This document shows positions 1 through 7,644 of a DNA stretch of 64,000 nt, in pieces. The notes under the pieces were generated by a model that was not told the origin of the DNA, ran no database searches, and was given only the letters and a program-made list of their open reading frames with translations. The first letter of the stretch is position 1. Every line of letters starts with the position of its first letter. The DNA is from Paenibacillus azoreducens (GTDB lineage Bacteria; Bacillota; Bacilli; Paenibacillales; Paenibacillaceae): positions 4,865,501 through 4,929,500 of the forward strand of contig NZ_AP025343.1 in the NCBI RefSeq assembly GCF_021654775.1. Direction: 5' to 3'. The translations under genes and the position numbers were made by a program.

Positions 1-25
1 CTGTCGTGTCAAACGCCCATACTGC

Positions 26-66
26 AAACCGGCGTCGATTCTTCAAATCGACGCCGGTTTGTTTTT
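26..66. terminator. Intrinsic terminator
   Basis: A perfect 15-bp stem (26-40 with 46-60) with a 5-base loop is followed by a T-rich run on the plus strand. It probably ends a gene lying left of the window. Nothing else is visible in bases 1-101. Confidence 0.75.
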
Positions 67-101
67 GCTTTCACCTGGTTCGCGCGATTCTTCATTGCAA
101 T

Positions 102-275
102 TTATATCGGTTCGTAACCGTCCTTCAGCTTTTCTTTCTTTGTTTCAGCAATATTGCCCATTGAGCGGGGAAACTCCCTATTTTCATTTATCGATTTAAA
201 AATAAGAAACGGCAGGGCAATCACCGCAATCAATCCCAATAACAGTCCGAAAAGAAGTGCTTTCAAGTTATGCAT
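102..275 (-). CDS. Small single-span membrane protein, 57 aa
   Basis: I do not recognise a family. The ATG at 275 is preceded by a strong GGAGGT ribosome binding site, so I prefer it to the longer upstream reading, which lacks one. The protein starts MHNLKALLFG, has one hydrophobic helix at about residues 5-24 (rich in Leu/Ile/Ala), then a charged tail with many Lys and Glu. It is expected to sit in the cell membrane with one end in the cytoplasm. It stands alone, and 322 bases separate it from the divergent ytaF gene. Function unknown. Confidence 0.6.
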   Translation of the reverse strand: MHNLKALLFGLLLGLIAVIALPFLIFKSINENREFPRSMGNIAETKKEKLKDGYEPI

Positions 276-597
276 TTCGTCTACCTCCAGCTGCTTTTTT
301 CTACACTGTATTCGGCTGCAATAAAAAGGTGCAGGAAATGCAACAAAGCATTGAGCAAATCTCAACAATAACCGTCCAGATCATTAATATGATTCTCGGT
401 GAAAGACAGCCGCCTAAAGCATTTCTCCCCGTCTGCCGGGAATGGGGACGGTCAGAGCAAATGCATTTTTGGCTCTGCGGAAATGAAGTGTCTTGTTGCA
501 ATATTTTCAACAATTTAAAATCGGAAAAGCACTTTTTCTCAACGCCCCTATATACTGTCGTATGAACTGAATTTGCATGAGAGAGGAGCTTTTGCAC

Positions 598-1230
598 ATG
601 GTTTGGCTTATGGTCCTTGGCTTAGCGATTTCATCCAGCATCGACAATCTGGGAGTAGGGATTACTTACGGCATTCGGGGGATTCGGATACGTTTTCTAT
701 CCAATGTAGTCATATCCGTCATTTGTTTCTTATTCAGCGCGGCCGGCATCTATTTCGGTCAATGGGTCTCCAAGGTTCTTCCGGGAATTTTTCCGATACT
801 GCTCGGGGCTTTTCTGCTTGCGATCATCGGTATTCGCATCATTTTGCTGGCGGTTCCACGCCGTCCGAAAAATGTACAGCAGCCTGAAAACGGCGAAACA
901 ACCAAGAAAGGATGGCGCGGAATACTTAAAAACCCCGAGCGGGTGGATTGGGATCAATCCGGAGACATCGGCTGGGCGGAAACCATTGTTCTCGGGATCG
1001 CCCTCTCCGCCAATGCGCTTACCAGCGGGCTCGGGGCAGGACTGCTCGGATTGCCGCCGCTTTATATCGCCATTACCGCTTCGATTGCCAGTTTCGTAAC
1101 GGTGTGGCTCGGAGTTATCCTTGGCGCCAAGGTAGCCCATATCCGGATCGGCTCCTTTTCGGTCGGGCAGTTCGGTACGCTGATCAGCGGGGTTTTGCTG
1201 CTCGTTATCGCTGTGAACACATTCTTTTAA
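598..1230 (+). CDS. ytaF: Sporulation membrane protein YtaF (MntP-like fold)
   Basis: A 210-residue multi-span membrane protein resembling YtaF, a conserved protein of spore formers related to the MntP manganese exporters. Two internally similar halves are visible: the first begins GLAISSSIDNLGVG and the second GIALSANALTSGLGAG, each with the Asp/Asn-containing helix typical of the family. A hydrophilic, charged linker at about residues 90-130 separates them. I chose ATG 598 because AGAGGAG lies 9 bases upstream; the in-frame ATG at 577 lies ahead of that site. Family members are found in sporulating Firmicutes; the transported substrate is not established. The gene appears monocistronic and ends just before a family A repeat. 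Confidence 0.85.
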   Translation: MVWLMVLGLAISSSIDNLGVGITYGIRGIRIRFLSNVVISVICFLFSAAGIYFGQWVSKVLPGIFPILLGAFLLAIIGIRIILLAVPRRPKNVQQPENGETTKKGWRGILKNPERVDWDQSGDIGWAETIVLGIALSANALTSGLGAGLLGLPPLYIAITASIASFVTVWLGVILGAKVAHIRIGSFSVGQFGTLISGVLLLVIAVNTFF

Positions 1231-1246
1231 GAACGGGATTAAATAA

Positions 1247-1362
1247 CCCCACAAAGAGTATCGGAAAGAAGTAAGGGCGCCTCTCACAGAGGGGCGCTTT
1301 TGCGAAGCAAAAGTACTGAGTGGAGCCTATGCTTCGATGCTTGTTCCAAATACTTTGCGGGG
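1247..1362 (+). repeat. Family A MITE-like element, copy 1
   Basis: 116 bp bounded by CCCCACAAAG (1247-1256) and CTTTGCGGGG (1353-1362), which are inverted repeats with similarity continuing about 9 bp inward. The core has two adjacent hairpins: CGCCTCTC/GAGGGGCG and CTTTTGC/GCAAAAG. It lies just after the ytaF stop codon and codes for nothing. Confidence 0.85.
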
Positions 1363-1398
1363 ATTCCAAACAACCATAAATTCTATCATCTAAAAAAC

Positions 1399-1454
1399 AA
1401 AAGAGGTCGGCAGGGAACAACGCAAACTTACGCGTTTCCCGCCAACCTCTTTTT
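1399..1454. terminator. Bidirectional terminator between ytaF and the ABC exporter
   Basis: An interrupted stem AAAAGAGGT...ACCTCTTTT with a second pairing GGC-GGGAA/TTTCCC-GCC inside lies between convergent genes and has A and T runs on the two sides, so it can act in both directions. Confidence 0.75.
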
Positions 1455-1540
1455 TATTGATATCATTGCTCAATCCAGTTTCAAATAATAAATTCAATGG
1501 CTTGATTGGACGCTCTTCAATTGGATCGCTCTACTCCAAG

Positions 1541-3289
1541 TCATACTTCGAGATGCTGAACGTTAAACAATCTGGCATAGCTGCCGTCCATTGCCATCAG
1601 CTCGGCGTGAGTCCCCTGCTCGGTGATCATGCCATGTTCCATGACCACAATCTGGTCCGCATGGGTAATGGTCGATAAACGATGGGCTATAATCAGGGTC
1701 GTCCGGTTTGCGGACAACGACTGCAGCGCCTGCTGAATCAAATGTTCCGACTCCAGGTCAAGCGCCGAGGTTGCCTCATCCAGGACGAGGATATCCGGAT
1801 TCTTGAGAAAGACGCGGGCAATCGCGACCCGCTGCTTTTGGCCGCCTGAAAGTTTGACGCCCCTTTCCCCTACTTCCGTCTCGTAACCTTGCGGGAGGCC
1901 TATGATAAATTCATGGGCATTGGCTGCCATCGCCGCTTTCTCAACCTCTGCATCCGTTGCTCCCGGGTTGCCTATCAGAATATTTTCCTTAACGGAACCG
2001 CTGAAAAGAAAGTTGTCCTGCAATACCATGCCGATCGAACCGCGGACACTTTCCAGCGTCAGTTTCCGCACGTCCATGCCGTTGATGGACACGCTGCCCT
2101 GCTGGATATCATAAAACCGGGGAATGAGCGAAACCAGACTGGATTTCCCGCCGCCGCTCATGCCGACAAAAGCCACGGTCTGGCCGTGCTTGATCTCCAG
2201 ATTCACATCTTTTAGCACCCATTCCGCCTGGTCATTGTATTTAAACCATACTCCGTCAAACGTGATGCTTCGTGCCGGCGCATTCAGCTTCTTGGCATCC
2301 TGCGCATCAGTGATATCGTACGGCTCGTTCATGAGTTCCAGCACCCGCTCCAGTGACGCGCTGGCCTGGGTCAGCGATGTCGAGGAGTTAATCAGTCGTT
2401 TGAGCGGCGCATACAACCTGTCCAGATAACCGAAAAAGGCTACAAACGTGCCCAATGTAAGACTGTGATGAATAACCCGGTATCCGCCGTAGCCGATAAC
2501 CAAAAGCGGAGCAATATCAGTTAATGTATTGATAATTGAAAATGTCAGCGCATTCCAGCGGGTCTGGGCCAGCGCTTTATTCAGGAAATTCCCGTTGATT
2601 TGTTTGAACTTTTCATGATCATGACGCTCAAGCGTAAAGCTGCGGATGACGGAGATACCTTGAATCCGTTCATGCAGGTAAGCCTGAATGCCGGCGAGAG
2701 CCTGGGAACGATCTTTGGTCAGCTTTTTCAGCCTTTTGTACAGCATCTTGACGGCGATGCCGTATAAAGGCAGAACCGCAATCGACACCAGCGTCAACAC
2801 CGGATTCAAATACAGCATCGCACCCAGCACAAACAGCAGCGTAAACATATCCAGCCAGATGTTCATCATGCCGACTTCCACAATATTTTTCGTTTGCTCG
2901 ACATCGTTGATAAAACGGGATATAACTTCCCCGACTTTGGTATTCTGATAATACCGCAGCGACAGACGCTGCAAATGGGCATAAAGCTTGTTCCGCATAT
3001 CAAACAGAATCCGGCTGGTAATCAGCTGCGCAAAATATTGCCTTAAATATTCAACCGGTCCACGGATAACGACGAATAAAATAAGCGCTCCGCCCAGAAT
3101 GAGAAACAGCCGCGATACCTGCTCCGAAACCGTCATAGCCGGATTCAGCAGCAGATCATCGACGACATATTTCAGAATCATCGGCAGCGTAAGCGGGATT
3201 CCGAATTTCACCATGCCGATGATAAGCGTTAACACGATCCATTTAGCATAAGGTTTTACGAATTGAAAATAAGCTTTCCACTGATTCAA
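1541..3289 (-). CDS. ABC exporter half-transporter (fused membrane and ATPase domains)
   Basis: A multidrug/lipid-type ABC exporter half-transporter, expected to work as a dimer in the membrane. Six hydrophobic segments fill roughly residues 15-310. The ATPase domain follows, with Walker A GMSGGGKSS near residue 375, signature LSGGQKQR near 476 and Walker B LVLDEATSALD near 495, so the catalytic Glu is present. I chose the TTG at 3289 because AAAAGGGGAG lies 10 bases upstream and the protein then starts MNQWKAYFQF, as usual for the family. A GTG at 3376 would add 29 residues without homology. It is a single gene, divergent from the plus-strand gene at 3504. The substrate cannot be told from the sequence. 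Confidence 0.88.
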   Translation of the reverse strand: MNQWKAYFQFVKPYAKWIVLTLIIGMVKFGIPLTLPMILKYVVDDLLLNPAMTVSEQVSRLFLILGGALILFVVIRGPVEYLRQYFAQLITSRILFDMRNKLYAHLQRLSLRYYQNTKVGEVISRFINDVEQTKNIVEVGMMNIWLDMFTLLFVLGAMLYLNPVLTLVSIAVLPLYGIAVKMLYKRLKKLTKDRSQALAGIQAYLHERIQGISVIRSFTLERHDHEKFKQINGNFLNKALAQTRWNALTFSIINTLTDIAPLLVIGYGGYRVIHHSLTLGTFVAFFGYLDRLYAPLKRLINSSTSLTQASASLERVLELMNEPYDITDAQDAKKLNAPARSITFDGVWFKYNDQAEWVLKDVNLEIKHGQTVAFVGMSGGGKSSLVSLIPRFYDIQQGSVSINGMDVRKLTLESVRGSIGMVLQDNFLFSGSVKENILIGNPGATDAEVEKAAMAANAHEFIIGLPQGYETEVGERGVKLSGGQKQRVAIARVFLKNPDILVLDEATSALDLESEHLIQQALQSLSANRTTLIIAHRLSTITHADQIVVMEHGMITEQGTHAELMAMDGSYARLFNVQHLEV

Positions 3290-3503
3290 ATGATTGCTAC
3301 TCCCCTTTTTCAAGTTGTACACATGCGGATAATCCGCCCGCTCTTCCCTTCCGGCGAAAGAAGCGGCCCGGTTCACCCGGTTGACATTTCCCCTTTACAA
3401 TGATTAGATAATTTTAAGTTGCAAGAAAATTGAATCTTGGACCCAAAACTACTGAAACCAAAAGTCCTGCCTCAAAGTGGCATGGATCTTTAGGAGGCCC
3501 CAA

Positions 3504-4019
3504 ATGTCAAGACAATTCGTTACGGAAGCGGTCATGCTGGCCATATACGGAGAACTGCTGCTGACTCCCGTGCCGGTTGAATATATGGTACCGTATACCA
3601 GTCTGCTTGAGCTTTATGATTTTATATCAAGCGACGAGCCATTGATGAGCAATCCCGAAGATGACCAGCACGTAAAAGAAAAAGTTCGGGAACTGATCGA
3701 CTATCTCGAAGAGCCGCTGAATAAGAAAAAAATCCAGAAGGCTCTGAACATGCCATGGGCAAAAAGCTCTTACATCCTCATCGGAGAAACGACGCGGGTC
3801 ACAGTCGTTAATGCGATGGACACCGCTCCATACGGCGAATTTTTCGATCCGGTCGAAACCGAACTGCTGCTCGTTTCCCAGCGGGAGCAAGTGCCGCTTC
3901 TGACGGACCAGCCTGAGCTGATCCACCGCATTATCGACGCTTCGGTGCCGGTACATGTATTTGATATCGATGACTTTCAATTCGCCGTCGAATCAGGCCC
4001 ATTCTCGCACCATGTTTAA
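3504..4019 (+). CDS. Conserved protein of unknown function, 171 aa
   Basis: The ATG at 3504 has a near-perfect AGGAGG site 8 bases upstream; the reading extends further up but without a ribosome binding site. The protein starts MSRQFVTEAVMLAIYGELLL, is acidic, soluble and has no signal peptide or membrane helix. I see no catalytic motif. The codon use and strong start signal show it is real. From memory, similar Paenibacillus proteins carry the label ADP-heptose synthase, but nothing in this sequence supports that activity, so I do not adopt it. It is monocistronic and ends before a nest of repeats. Confidence 0.65.
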   Translation: MSRQFVTEAVMLAIYGELLLTPVPVEYMVPYTSLLELYDFISSDEPLMSNPEDDQHVKEKVRELIDYLEEPLNKKKIQKALNMPWAKSSYILIGETTRVTVVNAMDTAPYGEFFDPVETELLLVSQREQVPLLTDQPELIHRIIDASVPVHVFDIDDFQFAVESGPFSHHV

Positions 4020-4043
4020 GACGGGGCCGCGGCGGTTTTTAGC

Positions 4044-4300
4044 AGTAAGAAAAACGTCTATCGACGTACATTCTAAGAAGACAGACCGCATTTAGCGAAT
4101 GTTTTCCTTAATAAATTTTTTGGTCCCCGCAAAGTATTTGGAATAAGCATCGAAGGATAGGTTCCACTCAGTAATTTTCCTTCGCAAAAGTACCCCCCTT
4201 TGAGAGGCGCCCTTACTTCTTTCCGATACTCTTTGCGGGGTTATTTTACGATTATAGAATGACTTAAGCTCCGCTTAAAACTAATGAATTCTATAATCTT
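4044..4300 (+). repeat. Family B repeat split by a family A element
   Basis: Left part 4044-4112 carries the B signature (TAAGAAAAACGTCTATCGAC, then a hairpin around ACCGCATTTAGCG). After the A element at 4125-4240, the B right half resumes with GATTATAGAAT ... ATTCTATAATC (about 4250-4299), the stem that closes the intact B copy at 27101-27222. Confidence 0.75.
4125..4240 (-). repeat. Family A element, copy 2 (reverse orientation, nested in B)
   Basis: CCCCGCAAAG at 4125-4134 and CTTTGCGGGG at 4231-4240 bound a 116-bp element of the same length as copy 1, in reverse orientation. It carries the GAGAGGCGCCC hairpin half and the TTACTTCTTTCCGATAC segment that all full copies share. Confidence 0.85.
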
Positions 4301-4333
4301 AAAAAACTCCTTTCCTGCGGAAAGGAGTTTTTT
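4301..4333. terminator. Bidirectional terminator
   Basis: A perfect 15-bp stem (AAAAAACTCCTTTCC with its complement) and a 3-base loop lie between two convergent genes; A and T runs flank both sides. Confidence 0.9.
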
Positions 4334-4342
4334 GCGGCATAC

Positions 4343-4807
4343 CTACATTTTGAACTTTATTCCGCCATCGTTCGGGAGACGCTCCAGCAAAATCCGCGAA
4401 ACGGAATCCACGGGAGGCGACGGTTCACCGAAGAAACGCAGCGCCTTGTTCACGTCTGCCTTGAAGTTCAGCTCGCTTTGCAGCCCTGCGGCTTCATACA
4501 GTGCAATCACAAAAAACTCTTCATCTTCGCCTTGGGTCACCTTTTTAAATTCCGGACCGGAAAACATGCTGAGCAGAGTCATGTCCTTTGCGGTTAGAGA
4601 CGTCTCCTCCCAGAGCTCCCGGCGGGCCGCGTCTTCCAGCGACTCACCGGGTGTCAAGCTGCCGAAGGGAAGCCCCCATTCTTTTGCTCCCGCCCGCTGC
4701 TGCAGCAATATTTCCCCGGCTTTATTTTTGACCAGAATGGCTACCTGAACGGTAATTTTGGACTTTTTCTTGATATACTGGCGGAAATCCCGATTCAAAT
4801 GAGACAA
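4343..4807 (-). CDS. NUDIX hydrolase
   Basis: A 154-residue cytoplasmic NUDIX-fold hydrolase, expected to cleave a nucleoside diphosphate linked to another group. The Nudix box runs from about residue 47 (GSLTPGE) to RELWEETSL, with the metal-binding RE and EE residues present; the usual Gly near the end of the box is Ser here. The TTG start at 4807 is supported by AAGGAGGAG 5-6 bases upstream. The substrate cannot be predicted from the sequence. It lies 36 bases downstream of the HesB-like gene on the same strand, so the two may be co-transcribed. Confidence 0.85.
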   Translation of the reverse strand: MSHLNRDFRQYIKKKSKITVQVAILVKNKAGEILLQQRAGAKEWGLPFGSLTPGESLEDAARRELWEETSLTAKDMTLLSMFSGPEFKKVTQGEDEEFFVIALYEAAGLQSELNFKADVNKALRFFGEPSPPVDSVSRILLERLPNDGGIKFKM

Positions 4808-4843
4808 GCTTCTCCTCCTTTACGCAAACTTCTTCTCTTCTCA

Positions 4844-5164
4844 TTACCCGGCGTTTGAAGTCGTATTCTCGGTGTTCTCTTCATAAATATATTCAATATC
4901 ATCCTGGGATTCCAGGTAATGAACAACCAGGTCATAACCGCTCAAATACCAGCCGTCCTGCTCTTCCATAAAAAAGACGATCCCTTCCCGTTCTTCCTTA
5001 AGCAGCGGCCGATCCGGCGCTTCTACCGAGATCCCGAGGGAGAAGCCGGGATGGAGTCCCCCTCCCGAACTGTAACGGGGAAAGAAGCGCAATGCGCTGC
5101 CGCTTTGCAGCCCCAGTTCCCTGATGTACCATTTTGCCGCGTCATTACTGATCCGGAGTTTCAT
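4844..5164 (-). CDS. HesB/YneR-like small protein
   Basis: A 106-residue soluble protein resembling the YneR branch of the HesB/IscA fold. It begins MKLRISNDAAKWYIRELGLQ and has the family's FFPRYSSGGG and HPGFSLGI stretches. The three Cys that hold Fe-S in true IscA proteins are absent, as is typical of the YneR group, so an Fe-S scaffold role should not be assumed. I chose the ATG at 5164, which has AAGGGA about 9 bases upstream; two further ATGs precede it by 9 and 18 bases. It is followed by the NUDIX gene. Confidence 0.75.
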   Translation of the reverse strand: MKLRISNDAAKWYIRELGLQSGSALRFFPRYSSGGGLHPGFSLGISVEAPDRPLLKEEREGIVFFMEEQDGWYLSGYDLVVHYLESQDDIEYIYEENTENTTSNAG

Positions 5165-5254
5165 GAGCTTCATTCCCTTCATTCTTTTTTTGCGATATTC
5201 ATGCCTACATACAATATATCATAACATTAAGTACCTGATTCCTGAAAATATAAA

Positions 5255-5282
5255 TTGACAGAGTTGTGATGGCGGTGATAAA
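5255..5282 (+). promoter_or_regulatory. Putative sigma-A promoter
   Basis: TTGACA (5255-5260), then 15-17 bases, then a TGATAAAA region (-10 candidate at 5276-5283). It fits a short transcript that runs through a small ORF to the terminator at 5518-5549. Confidence 0.5.
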
Positions 5283-5337
5283 ATTCTCAGCATACGAGGT
5301 TGAAATTCAATTTATTACCAAGGAAAGGGTGAGCAAC

Positions 5338-5418
5338 ATGTTTAATATGATTGATGCGCATCAACTGCAAATGACAATTAAATATTTGCGCAGCCCTGCT
5401 GGTGGAACCGACTTTTGA
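5338..5418 (+). CDS. 26-codon ORF, possibly the start of a decayed gene
   Basis: The ATG at 5338 follows GGAAAGGGTGAG and gives MFNMIDAHQLQMTIKYLRSP plus six residues before TGA at 5416. The same frame stays open after the TGA for another 54 codons (DLETNFRESLNNFAIL...), into the terminator and the first bases of a family A element. It could be a tiny peptide gene or a pseudogene with an in-frame stop. I cannot name a parent family. Confidence 0.35.
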   Translation: MFNMIDAHQLQMTIKYLRSPAGGTDF

Positions 5419-5517
5419 GATTTGGAAACGAATTTCAGGGAGTCATTGAATAATTTCGCCATTCTTTCAGGCATGGTTGCGACTTTAACCGTGCACATGA
5501 TACTGGATAGGATTGCC

Positions 5518-5549
5518 AGGCATATCGTCCGTATACGGATGATATGCCT
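5518..5549 (+). terminator. Intrinsic terminator of the small unit
   Basis: AGGCATATC (5518-5526) pairs with GATATGCCT (5541-5549), with TCCG/CGGA extending the stem, followed by TTTTCTGTTCT. Confidence 0.8.
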
Positions 5550-5564
5550 TTTCTGTTCTGGGGC

Positions 5565-5805
5565 CCCCGCAAAGTAATCGGAGTCAACTTCGAAGGCCAC
5601 ACGTCACTCAGTACTTTTGCTCCGCAAAAGCGCCCCTCTTCGAGAGGCGTCGGACGTCTTTCCGATACTCTCAGTACTTTTGCTCCGCAAAAGCGCCCCT
5701 CTTCGAGAGGCGTCGGACGTCTTTCCGATACTCTCAGTACTTTTGCTCCGCAAAAGCGCCCCTCTTCGAGAGGCGTCGGACGTCTTTCCGATACTCTTTG
5801 TGGGG
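5565..5805 (-). repeat. Family A element, copy 3, with core expanded to three 63-bp units
   Basis: CCCCGCAAAG and CTTTGTGGGG ends enclose 241 bp. The twin-hairpin core is present three times in exact tandem, starting at 5607, 5670 and 5733 (period 63). Because 63 is a multiple of three, several frames stay open across it, but these are not genes. Confidence 0.9.
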
Positions 5806-5865
5806 TAATTTTATTTCTTTGCACTCCATAGTGACTTGCCGGCAGTGACTTAAGCATGAGAGGAA

Positions 5866-7644
5866 GTGAAAGATTTGTTTTCCGTTCTTAAAAACCTGGG
5901 TTGGTTTTTTCGCCAGGAAAAGAAACGTTATTTGATCGGTTTGTTTATGCTGATCATTTGCGGCGTCGGCGAGCTGTTTCCGCCGAGGCTGCTTGGAGCT
6001 GCGATCGATGAAATTGTCCGCGGTTCGATTACCTTGGCTTCGCTTGCGAAGTACATCGTTCTTATGGTCGTGACTGTGGCACTGATTTATATTTTCACGT
6101 ACATATGGATGCACAAGTTGTTTGGCGGAGCCAATCTCGTGGAACGTATCCTGCGTTCCCGCTACATGAACCATCTGCTGCGCATGACTCCCCCGTTCTT
6201 TGAACGGAACCGCACAGGCGACCTGATGGCCCGGGCGACCAATGACCTTCGCGCCGTAGCCAACACCGCCGGATTCGGCATGCTGGTGATGACCGATTCG
6301 ACAGCTTATCTGCTCGTAATCCTGTTCGCCATGGGATTTTTGATCAGCTGGAAGCTGACGCTTGCGGCTATTCTTCCGCTGCCGTTCATTGCGCTGGCCA
6401 TGAAAATCTACGGCAAGATGGTTCATGAACGTTATACGGAAGCGCAGGACGCTTTTGGCGACATGAATGACCAGGTGCTGGAATCGGTGGCCGGTGTGCG
6501 CGTCATCCGCGCTTATGTGCAGGAAAGATCGGATGAAGGCCGTTTTCGGGACATCGCTGCCGATGTGTACCGTAAAAATATGCGCGTTGCCAAAATGGAC
6601 GCTCTCTTCGAACCTACGATCCGCCTATGCGTTGGTCTCAGCTATGTCATCGGTCTGGCTTTTGGCATTTACCTCGTATTCAAAAACCAAATCACTCTGG
6701 GCGATCTCGTATCCTTTAATATGTACCTGGGGATGATGATTTGGCCGATGTTCGCCATCGGCGAGCTGATTAACGTCATGCAGCGCGGCAGCGCTTCTTT
6801 GGATCGCGTTGAAGAAACCTTGTCGGTCGCTCCCGATGTGCAGGATGTTCCCCATCCTTCACATGTTGACTCGCCGGAGTCGATCAAATTCCGGAATGTC
6901 ACCTTCCGTTACCCCACCTCTACGGTGGATAATCTGAAGCATGTCGATTTGACGCTCCGCCGCGGGCAAACCCTTGGCGTTGTCGGACGTACGGGAAGCG
7001 GCAAATCCACGCTTCTTAAACAGCTGCTGCATGAGTACCCGACGGGTACCGGCGAAATCCTGATTTCGGATACCCCGATCGAACTGATTGCCAAGCAGCA
7101 GCTGCACGGTTGGATTGGATACGTGCCGCAGGAGCAAATCCTGTTCTCCAAGTCCGTCCGCGAAAACATCCAGTTTGGCAAACACCAGGCGGATGATGAA
7201 ACGATTATGGAAGCGATCGCTACGGCCGCATTCGATAAAGACCTGCATACGCTCTCCGACGGACTCGACACTCTTGTCGGCGAAAAAGGCGTTTCCCTCT
7301 CCGGCGGACAAAAGCAGCGCGTATCGTTGGCGCGAGCCTTTATATCCGATCCTGAAATTCTGATTCTGGATGACGCCCTTTCGGCGGTTGACGCCCGCAC
7401 GGAAGCACGGATTGTCGAAAATATCCGCAACCAGCGCTCCGGCAAAACGACGCTGATTTCGACCCATCGTCTTTCCGCCATTGAACATGCCGACTGGATT
7501 GTCGTATTGGACGACGGAGACATCATCGAAGAAGGAACCCACAGCGAGCTTCTGGCTAGAGGGGGATGGTACCGCGAGCAGTATGAACGCCAGCAGGTCG
7601 AAAACAATTTGACTAACGAGGAGGAAGCATCTCATGACTCCTAA
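5866..7644 (+). CDS. yheI: Heterodimeric ABC exporter subunit, BmrC/YheI-like
   Basis: A 592-residue exporter subunit with about six membrane spans (residues 20-310) and a C-terminal ATPase domain with Walker A GRTGSGKST, signature LSGGQKQR and Walker B LILDDALSAVD. The Walker B has Asp where the catalytic Glu should be: a degenerate site, as in the BmrC half of the Bacillus BmrCD multidrug exporter. The GTG at 5866 has GAGAGGA upstream. The gene overlaps the next by 11 bases, giving translational coupling and supporting a heterodimer in the membrane. It begins about 60 bases after the triplicated family A element. The drug or lipid substrate is unknown. Confidence 0.88.
   Translation: MKDLFSVLKNLGWFFRQEKKRYLIGLFMLIICGVGELFPPRLLGAAIDEIVRGSITLASLAKYIVLMVVTVALIYIFTYIWMHKLFGGANLVERILRSRYMNHLLRMTPPFFERNRTGDLMARATNDLRAVANTAGFGMLVMTDSTAYLLVILFAMGFLISWKLTLAAILPLPFIALAMKIYGKMVHERYTEAQDAFGDMNDQVLESVAGVRVIRAYVQERSDEGRFRDIAADVYRKNMRVAKMDALFEPTIRLCVGLSYVIGLAFGIYLVFKNQITLGDLVSFNMYLGMMIWPMFAIGELINVMQRGSASLDRVEETLSVAPDVQDVPHPSHVDSPESIKFRNVTFRYPTSTVDNLKHVDLTLRRGQTLGVVGRTGSGKSTLLKQLLHEYPTGTGEILISDTPIELIAKQQLHGWIGYVPQEQILFSKSVRENIQFGKHQADDETIMEAIATAAFDKDLHTLSDGLDTLVGEKGVSLSGGQKQRVSLARAFISDPEILILDDALSAVDARTEARIVENIRNQRSGKTTLISTHRLSAIEHADWIVVLDDGDIIEEGTHSELLARGGWYREQYERQQVENNLTNEEEASHDS

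Noticed and set aside
301..565. Overlapping open frames in the gap before ytaF
   Set aside because: Cys/Trp-rich composition, no convincing start site and no similarity; I see no gene in 276-597.
5338..5580. TGA at 5416 as selenocysteine
   Set aside because: No SECIS-like structure right after the codon and no selenoprotein family match; a decayed gene is simpler.
5435..5857. Repeat-containing open frames on both strands with three 21-residue repeats
   Set aside because: They arise because the non-coding unit is 63 bp, a multiple of three; no ribosome binding site, and the sequence is explained by hairpins.
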